A DNA stretch of 10,605 nt, taken from Baffinella frigidus. Its lineage: Eukaryota > Cryptophyceae > Cryptomonadales > Baffinellaceae. Position 1 is the stretch's first letter, and every line of letters starts with the position of its first letter. Below are positions 1-6,500 of this stretch, piece by piece. The notes under the pieces were generated by a model that worked only from the letters and a program-made list of their open reading frames with translations, did no database searches and was not told the origin of the DNA. Made by a program: the position numbers and the translations under genes. Where the stretch lies: positions 652,923 through 663,527 of the forward strand of contig MU646380.1 of assembly GCA_026770585.1 (NCBI GenBank). The letters run 5' to 3'.

Positions 1-78
1 TGTAGGGTGTGTAGGGTGTGTAGGGTGTAGGGTGTAGGGTGTAGGCAGAGGGTGTAGGGTGTAGGGTGTAGGGTTTAG
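1..78. repeat. Degenerate telomere-like repeat
   Basis: Runs of GTAGGGT units of 7-9 bp, ending in GGGTTTAG, related to the plant-type TTTAGGG telomere motif. It is only about 80 bp and starts at the window edge. Interstitial position is likely because a gene follows. Confidence 0.75.
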
Positions 79-120
79 TTGAAACTCGCGTATGGACAGG
101 TGGAGGGTGTTGAGAGGAGA

Positions 121-228
121 GCTTTCCTACTCGCCCTCCTCTCAACGCTCTCCTCTCAACACCCTGGACGCTCTCCTCTCAACAGGGTGTGGAGAGGAGA
201 GCGTTGAGTGGAGGGCGAGTAGGAAAGC
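121..228. repeat. Inverted repeat, 46-bp arms
   Basis: The arms at 121-166 and 183-228 are complementary with only about two mismatches, around a 16-bp spacer. The arms are themselves built from repeated CTCTCCTCTCAAC units, so one strand is pyrimidine-rich and the other purine-rich. A related tract (GCGTTGAGAGGGGAGCG) occurs near 655-690. Confidence 0.8.
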
Positions 229-302
229 GTTGGGCTGATTTTTAGGGTTTATGGTTGAGAGGGCGGTCTGGGGGGGAGGAAGAGGTTCCCCGGACGAGGG
301 TT

Positions 303-454
303 GACTACAATCTCCATACAAGTATTAATTAATTGCTTTTGGCAACGAAAATTACTACACGGTTTGCTCATAAAAATAGTAGTAGAGCGTTTGTGTAGTA
401 AATTTCGTTGCACCACAAGAAATTGATTCATACTTTTGTGGAGATGAAGTAAGT
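303..454. mobile_element. MITE-like imperfect foldback
   Basis: About 65-70-bp arms match imperfectly as an inverted repeat, best at CAACGAAAATTACTACAC against GTGTAGTAAATTTCGTTG. The AT-rich body stands out from GC-rich surroundings. The core motif is shared with the element at 7490-7629. No clear target duplication was seen. Confidence 0.6.
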
Positions 455-504
455 CCACGCTGGTGCCTCAACCGGAAGGGCTGCTACCACAGGAGAGGAG
501 GGCT

Positions 505-544
505 GGGGCAGAGCTGGATATACTGAGGCAGAGCTGGATATACC
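505..544. repeat. 20-bp tandem duplication
   Basis: Two adjacent 20-bp units containing GGCAGAGCTGGATATAC, differing at two positions. Confidence 0.75.
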
Positions 545-649
545 ATAGCCCCAGGACTGTTTCCGAACAAGAGGGTTTCCTGGTGCTAAAAGTCTGCCCG
601 ATCAGCTACCGTCCAGGTGTAAAACCCTCCGGTTCATGAGCAGTAAGTG

Positions 650-2212
650 ACAGGGCGTTGAGAGGGGAGCGTTTAGGAAAAAGCGTTGGGCGGAGCGGTT
701 GCCTGGATCGGACGACGCCATGCATCTGCACCCAGACGCTCCCTCCCCCCCGCGTCCCCTGCCCCGCTCCCCCACGCCCCGCACCGCCATCCCGCCGACC
801 CCCTGGCCGAACCCCGGCATCTTCCCCCAGCCCCCAGCCCCGCCTATTTGAGCGACAGGGTGGCTGAGCCCCAGGCGTGTGGGGGGCAGGAACGGGCCGT
901 GGGAGGTGAGCGACGTTCTGCCGGCGGGATGGAGCGGGGGGAACACCCACGGCAGCACTGCTTGGAAGAGGAGGGGGATCGTCCGGTGCCTGCTTGGGGG
1001 AGGGGGCGGCAGGGATTACCGCTGTGGCCGTGCGGGACGGACTTGGCAGGGCGTGCCGGATCCGTTCCCCAGCTTTCAAGAGACCCGGGACAACATGTGA
1101 GCATGCTTTAACCTCACGTCTCGCGGCAGAGACACATTCCTCACGGGGAACTATCTGTCCACCGTCAATGCGCCCGAGGATCTATCTCTCCACCCTGCAG
1201 CTCCGCGACCACACGGAAGGCGGGGGTGGAGGGGAGCAGAACCTGGGATACAGCGCGGCCGCGCGCGCTTTGAGCATCGCACCAGCGACAGGCGGTGCCA
1301 TTGTGGATACGACGCCGCAAGAAGATCCTGGCACGGCCCCCGAAAAGCAAGCAAATGGCTCCAACGTCTTCGTTTGTGGATTTTGCAAGGGGGTCGCGAC
1401 GGCGGGAACAGCGCCCAACACCGTCCCTGCATCAGCTCTCCGCCCGCTACATCCTGGCAGCGACGCCGTCTCGCACAAGTTTGCAGTCACCATCAGCAGC
1501 ATCGCTCCCCTTCCTGCCCCCCGCCTTGTCGCCCTGCTCTCCCTCTGTCTCCTCGTCCCGCCAGCCTGCAGCGCGCTTCCAGCACTCCCACCTCAGCTCT
1601 CGCCGCCGCGCCACCCAGCAGAGCAACTCGCGGGGCGTGCACGACTTCCTTGCCCTCTGGGAAGAGCGCAGAGGAGGCCCCTCGGCGCGCTTTGGAGCGT
1701 CCTAAGGGGAGGGGCTCCTTTTCCGGGATCGGTGGGGGCTGCGGCGGAATTGAACAAGATGGAGACGCCACTGGGGGGGGACGCCGGTGGCGCGCTGCTT
1801 TCGAGCCAGACCGTGCGCGCTGCGATTGATCGGTCCAGACTACCCCGAGCGTTCGACTGTTGACTGAACAGGACAGGATTTGCACGTGGGCGATAGCGAA
1901 GCGGGCAGGGATCGCACCGGGAACACCTCTGACACGCCACCTGCTGTGATTAGCGATCAGTGGTAGGTGGATTGGCTGTCTTGCTCGGCGACCTCTCGGC
2001 CCTTGGCGCCCAGCCCTCATCCCTGCGCAATTAAGCAATCAACCGCACCCCGCTTGCACACGCCTCGGTCACATCAACAAATATCTTACCCGGTGGAGCC
2101 TCTGTCAGGCGCTGGGGGGCGGACGCGGGGGGGGCGCATCGCTGCGAACGAAGATCCGACCCCCGTCCACCTCGAGAGGTCAGCCTCGGAGGAGACGCTC
2201 TCCAACTTGTGA
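650..2212. other. GC-rich block, possible 5' region of the gene
   Basis: This 1.5-kb stretch is markedly GC- and CpG-rich compared with the rest. Long open frames occur on both strands but their translations are low in complexity (Pro, Arg, Ala, Gly), overlap one another and show no recognisable domain, as expected by chance in GC-rich DNA. Since the first exon of the JMJD4-like gene should lie upstream of 3065, a promoter, 5' UTR or first exon is a reasonable inference, but no TATA box or clear exon was found. Confidence 0.35.
1759..1863 (+). other. Candidate start codon and short frame
   Basis: An ATG in good eukaryotic context (AACAAGATGG) begins METPLGGDAGGALLSSQTVR and stops at 1861. 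A GT in phase 0 follows SSQT, which would agree with the phase-0 start of exon 1, but the donor (ACC|GTGCGC) is poor. This is a possible first coding exon and no more. Confidence 0.15.
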
Positions 2213-2217
2213 TTTCG

Positions 2218-2345
2218 ACAGAAACTCAATCGAAGCCGGCAGTCTAGCTCTATCTCAGTCTCTTTGAGCTCACCAATTTGGTGAGCAAAGGATCGACCTT
2301 TGCGATTTACCACAAGACCTAGAACACCCGTTTCGCCGTTCTCCT
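2218..2345. repeat. Segment duplicated at about 3177-3233
   Basis: ACAGAAACTCAATCGAAGCC here resembles ACAGAAACTTCATCGAAGCC just after exon 1a, and the following AACACCC...GCC tract also corresponds, running into the shared CTGACACCGAGGCG intron tract in both. A small palindrome (GCTCACCAA...TTGGTGAGC, 2268-2286) lies inside. It marks the left edge of the exon 1 duplication region. Confidence 0.45.
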
Positions 2346-3064
2346 ATGCGAGCTGCCCTGACACCGAGGCGTTTCCCACTGCAGCAGGGTAACCGATGTG
2401 TCTGGGCGCGATGCACGCTGTTACGATGAGTTCTTGGCTGCTGCTACCTAACCCATGAGTTACGATGAGTTCTGGCTGCTGCTACCTAACCCATGCGAGC
2501 TGCCCTGAACCCGAGGCGTGTCCCGCTGAACCCTAAACCCCAAACCCTAAACGCCCCCAAACCCCATGTAACCCCAAACCCCAAACCCATAAACCCTCGA
2601 AGCAGGGTACGGAAGTGGCACGGCGGGAGGAGGCGAGGTCGTTGAGTTACGAGGCGTCGTCCAATCCCTATGCTAGCTGCCTTGACACCGAGGCGTTTCC
2701 CACTGCAGCAGGGCAACCGATGTGTCTCGGCGCGATGCACGCTCGTTGAGTCACGAAAAGTTCTGGCTGTTGCTGCTGCTACCTAACCCATGCGAGCTGC
2801 CCTGACACCAAGGCGTTTCCCACTGCAGCAAAACTCCTAAACCCTAACCCCCTAAAACCCTAGAACCCTGAACCCACAAACCGCTGCAGCAGAGTACGGA
2901 AGTGGCGCGGCGAGAGGCGAGGTCGTTGAGTTACGAGGCGTTCTGGCTGTTGCTGTTGCCACCTAACCCATGCGAGCTGCCCTGAAATCGAAGAGTGCCC
3001 CGCTGAACCCTAAACCCCAAACACTAAACGCCCTAAACCCTTAACCTCCGAACCCCTGCAGCAG
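2346..3064 (+). pseudogene. Array of exon 1 5'-half copies with acceptor
   Basis: Serial units begin with a shared intron tract (ATGCGAGCTGCCCTGACACC, at 2346, 2493, 2670, 2790 and 2970), pass through CACTGCAGCAG or a telomere-like C-rich tract, and end in the first 45-55 bases of exon 1. Exon pieces lie at 2388-2437, 2457-2475, 2606-2657, 2712-2766 and 2893-2946. The copy at 2606 reads GTEVARREEARSLSYEA; the one at 2893 reads STEVARREARSLSYEAFW. All stop at or just before TTCTGG and then run into CTGTTGCTGCTACCTAACCC instead of the MERNEP part. They have no donor in the right place and look like non-coding relics, though their acceptors may act as decoys. Confidence 0.75.
2527..3058. repeat. 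Interstitial C-rich telomere-type tracts
   Basis: CCCTAAACCCC-type runs at 2527-2600, 2828-2880 and 3005-3058, each directly before an exon 1 5'-half or full copy. A fourth, at 3395-3470, precedes exon 1b. They are in the CCCTAAA orientation on the + strand and act in place of a polypyrimidine tract before the CAG acceptor. Confidence 0.7.
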
Positions 3065-3174
3065 GGCACAGAGGTGGATCGGCGGGAGGCAAGGTCGTTG
3101 AGTTACGAGGAGTTCTGGCGCGAGTACATGGAGCGTAACGAGCCTGTCGTCATCTCAGGGATCACGGATGGATG
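3065..3174 (+). CDS. JMJD4: Exon 1a of the JMJD4-like gene (alternative complete copy)
   Basis: A complete copy of exon 1, 110 nt, after a GCAG acceptor and before GGATG|GTACAG. It encodes GTEVDRREARSLSYEEF, then WREYMERNEPVVISGITDGW. It differs from the copy at 3478 at six bases: three are synonymous and three give conservative changes (D/E twice, F/Y). If the donor is not used, the frame runs on as WYRNFIEADL and stops near 3204. Because 110 is not a multiple of three, including both copies would shift the frame, so they could only be used one at a time. The donor GTACAG is weaker than GTGAGG at the other copy, so this may be the less used or a dead copy. Confidence 0.65.
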
Positions 3175-3275
3175 GTACAGAAACTTCATCGAAGCCGACC
3201 TATAACACCCTTTTCGCGTTTCGCGTTTTGTGTATGGTACCTGCCCTGACACCGAGGCGTTTCCCACTGCAGCAG

Positions 3276-3340
3276 GGTACGGACGTGGCGCGGCGAGAGG
3301 CGAGGTCGTTGAGTTACGAGGCGTTCTGGCGCGATTTCAT
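3276..3340 (+). pseudogene. Exon 1 5'-half copy between the two full copies
   Basis: After CACTGCAGCAG the segment reads GTDVARREARSLSYEAF and WRDF, then leaves homology at 3340 and continues as an unrelated intron tract. It retains the acceptor and 65 bases of exon 1 but lacks the ATGGAGCG half and the donor. It sits between the complete copies at 3065 and 3478, so full and half units alternate here. Confidence 0.7.
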
Positions 3341-3477
3341 TGGTTGCTCACTTCCCCATGCGAGCTGCCCTGAACCCAAAGCATGTCCTTCTCAATCCTC
3401 AACCCCACACGCTAGAACCCATCAACCCCTAAACCCCTAAACCCCCAAAACCTCAAAACCCCAAACCCCTGCTGCAG

Positions 3478-3587
3478 GGTACGGACGTGGATCGGCGGGA
3501 GGCAAGGTCGTTGAGTTACGAGGAGTTCTGGCGCGATTTCATGGAGCGGAACGAGCCTGTCGTCATCTCAGGGATCACGGATGGATG
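3478..3587 (+). CDS. JMJD4: Exon 1b of the JMJD4-like gene (preferred copy)
   Basis: The reading is GTDVDRREARSLSYEEF followed by WRDFMERNEPVVISGITDGW, the last codon split TG|G. The acceptor is CTGCTGCAG|GGT and the donor GGATG|GTGAGG, a strong consensus. It ends in phase 2, and exon 2 begins with the single G that completes the tryptophan codon. The segment corresponds to the conserved start of JMJD4 proteins, where a short helix (SYEEF) precedes the N-E-P-V-V-I-S-G strand. It lies between the array of 5'-half copies upstream and the array of 3'-half copies downstream, as expected for the parental exon. The exon that should precede it, ending in phase 0, was not identified. Confidence 0.78.
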
Positions 3588-6500
3588 GTGAGGAGTTGGG
3601 GGTCAGGGGTGGGGGGTGCTGGGGTAGGGGTCAGGGGTCACAGATATTTGTCCATGGAGCGCAACGAACCTGTCGTCATCTCTGGGATGACGGATGGATG
3701 GTGAGGAGTTGGGGGTTATGGGTGGGGGGTGCTAGGGGTTATACCGCCTGCGCCTCAGCCTCCGAATCGTCTGACCACCATCTAGGAACACGCAAGGCAG
3801 TCACGACCGACCGTCTGGCTTCGGCGTCCGCGTGACCGGTCACGCGGGCGTCAGGAGTCTACCGGTATCATGCACGGATGGTACACACGCGCCTGGCAGA
3901 TAATACCATATACCATATACCATATACCATATACCATATACCATATACCATATACCATATACCATATACCATATACCATAGCTTTGTTGAACTGGAGGGA
4001 TTACTCAGTGGAGCGCAACGAACCTGTGGTCTTATCTCAGAAAACGAGTTCTAAAACTCGTTTTCTTAAGTCAATTCCCCTACAAATTCGTCAACTTATT
4101 CTTTACTCTCCGCATAAGTTGACACATTTATAGGGAAATTGACTTAAGAAAACAAGTTTTAGAACTCGTTTTCTGAGATAAGGTCATCTCTGGGATCACG
4201 GATGGATGATGAGGGGTTGGGGGTCAGGGGTCAGAAGTTAGTGGTGCTGGGGTAGGCGTCAGGGGTCACGGACATTTTTTCATGCCGCGCGACGAGCCTG
4301 TGGTCATCTCAGGGATCACGCACGGATGGTAAGGAGTCGGGGGTGCTCGGTTAGGTGTCAGGGTTCAGGGGTCACTATCATCCGTTGGCAATCCATGACT
4401 CCATGAACATGGCGCGCACCGAGCTTGTCGTCCTCACTGGCATCACGCACGGATGGTATTGTGGAATTCGGCGTGGCTTGGATTCGGGGTCGGATTGGGG
4501 AATTGATGAGTTAGGGGTGATGGGGTGATGGGTTGGGGGGCAGGGGTTAGGGGTCACTGCCACCCGTCGTTGATGGAGCGCAACCAGCCTGTCGTTATCT
4601 CTGGAATCACGCACGGATGGTATTGTAGAATTCGGCGTGGCTTGGATTCGGGGGCGGGTCGGGGAATTGCGGGGTTGGGGGTTAGGGGTGCTCAGTTAGG
4701 GGTCAGGACCATCCGTTTTATGGATCGCAACGAGCCTCTTTTCGTTGCTGGCATCACGCACGGGTAGTAGAGACGCGTGAGAGATGGCGTTTTGAAGTGG
4801 CATCGACAACAGCCACTTGAGCCGTTGGTAGATCATTTTTGCAGATGCGGTCGTGCTGCTGATCGCGCAGGAAACACCGATGCCGACTAGTTGATTCGGG
4901 AGGCATCACGCACGGATTGTTCACACGATGAGGGTTTGGGATGACGCTGTTGAGGGGTTAGGGTTCAGGTTTTAGGATGACCTTCTTGAGGGGTGCGTTC
5001 GTTCTCATTTCCTGCTCCGAAAATAGATTCTCCAATCCCAACCATTGAAAATGTGAGTGAATCGTCTTACAGGGAATCCCCCTCTTTCAGGAAAGCGGCC
5101 AGCGAATGGGTCGAAGTTCCCCGCAGTGACGGAAACGCCTCTGCGAGAACCGCTTTACAAAAATCTCCGGCGCTAGCAGCGCTGGAGGCGTCGTTTGGGG
5201 ACGAGAAGGTGCCACTCAAGAATGCTGGAGGATCCAATTTACATGTGGGATTGTAAAAAATATACCAGGATAGGGTGTTCCATCCTCGCGACTGGGCTAT
5301 TTTTTACTAGAATGGCTCCAGAGGCAATGAAAGTTACTACACAAAGGTTGCATCTCGGTTTTAGATAGGCCCCTCTAGCATTCTCGTGTGGTGCGTCCTG
5401 ACTGCACTGCTATCGGGAAGATTCTGCTCCAGTGAACCCCCATACACACAATAATCTCTCCGCTAGCAGTGCAATAAAAGCATTTTAGTTACCCGTGTGT
5501 ACTGAATTTTCTGCTCTAAATATTTTTCAAGGCGAACCCAGTTTTACTCAAAAGATTTAGTTAATGTTGCATGCCCTGAAACATGTCAACCTTGTCACTC
5601 TCGGCAGGTGTGTGTGGCGTTCTGCGGCGAAAAACACTTTTCGGACCAGCGCCGGGAAGAGGTCGTGTCCCCCGTCACATCCAGATTTGTACCAGGCTTC
5701 GGTGTCACGTCCAGACCCAGTCCACTCAAAAGGATACAGGAAACGAAGAATTCTAAAGTTAGGATCCTTTTCGTCAGATTGTACCGGGAATGGTCACGTA
5801 CCCCCCGGATATCCGGGGAGTTAGGTTCATCGTAGCCTTCTGAGTGGCCAGACGTCAGCGGTCGTTCTGCGGCGAGAAGCACTTCTCCGACAAGCGAAGG
5901 GAAGAGGTCGTGTCCCCCGTCACGTCCAGATTTGTACCAGGCTTCGGTGTCGTGTCCGTGTCAGCTTCTTTCCGCAGTACCCCACCCGGCAAATGCCGAC
6001 TGCACGACCGGACGTGACCTCGTGCCGAACGGCTTTAAAAAAATCTTGCCGCACGTGCAGCGTACCGGCTGTTGCCACACAGTGGGCTTCGCAGAACGGT
6101 CCATTTAGTTTCGTGGTACTAATAGTTGGATTGCTGGTACAAGGGCATTTCATTGAGCGATATTTTGACCGGAGTTTCGGTTGAGATTCCCTTTGAAGCC
6201 CACTGCGTAGCTGATCCGGGCAGATTTTGTACCAGGGCGATTACTAAACCGGGCACGGACACTACCAAATCTATGTTTAGTCAACTGAAAATCTGTGTTT
6301 AGTTACCTGCTCTGTTTAGTCCAGGAGAAAGTATTTTTTCAGTCAACCGTTGGAGTCTCGGCAGGTACGGCTGGCAGAATTCATCCAGGAGTGGCGAAGC
6401 ATCATCCACGACCGCAGAACACACTCGGCTTGTCCCGAAGAGGCGCCTGGTGATGCCTCTGAAGGGGCGCCGTCAACTTCTGATCGTCCGAGTGGAGCTG

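Larger units (their letters stand above)
3654..4918 (+). pseudogene. Array of exon 1 3'-half copies with donor
   Basis: Serial copies of the last 47 bases of exon 1 start at ATGGAGCG or a variant. They lie at 3654-3700, 4009-4031 plus 4186-4208 (split by a MITE), 4282-4328, 4409-4455, 4573-4619 and 4720-4766, with shorter tails at 3866-3880 and 4902-4918. Reading them as exon frames gives, for example, MPRDEPVVISGITHGW, MARTELVVLTGITHGW and MERNQPVVISGITHGW. Most keep a GT donor (GTGAGG, GTAAGG, GTATTG). The 4186 part has ATGAGG instead of GTGAGG, and the 4720 copy has TGG changed to TAG. All lack the acceptor and 5' half. Downstream copies have His where the full copies have Asp in GITDGW. 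Confidence 0.75.
3588..5090. other. Intron 1 with G-rich repeats
   Basis: Besides the exon copies and the MITE, this intron holds G-rich runs of the type GGGGTTGGGGGTCAGGGGTC after each donor (3590-3640, 3700-3740, 4209-4260, 4330-4375, 4490-4555, 4650-4710). They could form G-quadruplexes. 4770-5090 shows only a tail of exon 1 at 4902-4918 and weak telomere-like text near 4930-4990. Confidence 0.6.

Noticed and set aside
1-78. True chromosome end
   Set aside because: Units are degenerate and short, and similar tracts occur at many interior places in the window.
606-1079. 157-residue and 118-residue open frames on the - strand
   Set aside because: Low-complexity products of C-rich and G-rich runs; no motif and no splice context that supports them.
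994-1863. 289-residue open frame on the + strand
   Set aside because: GC-rich DNA with several overlapping open frames on both strands. The translation has no recognisable domain and is rich in Ala, Pro and Arg. Only its last ATG was kept as a weak candidate start.
1493-2038. 181-residue open frame on the - strand
   Set aside because: Antisense to the same GC-rich block; Arg/Pro/Ala-rich with no domain, so most likely chance.
3870-4133. 87-residue open frame with IPYTIYH repeats
   Set aside because: It is the translation of the ATACCAT microsatellite and one arm of a MITE.
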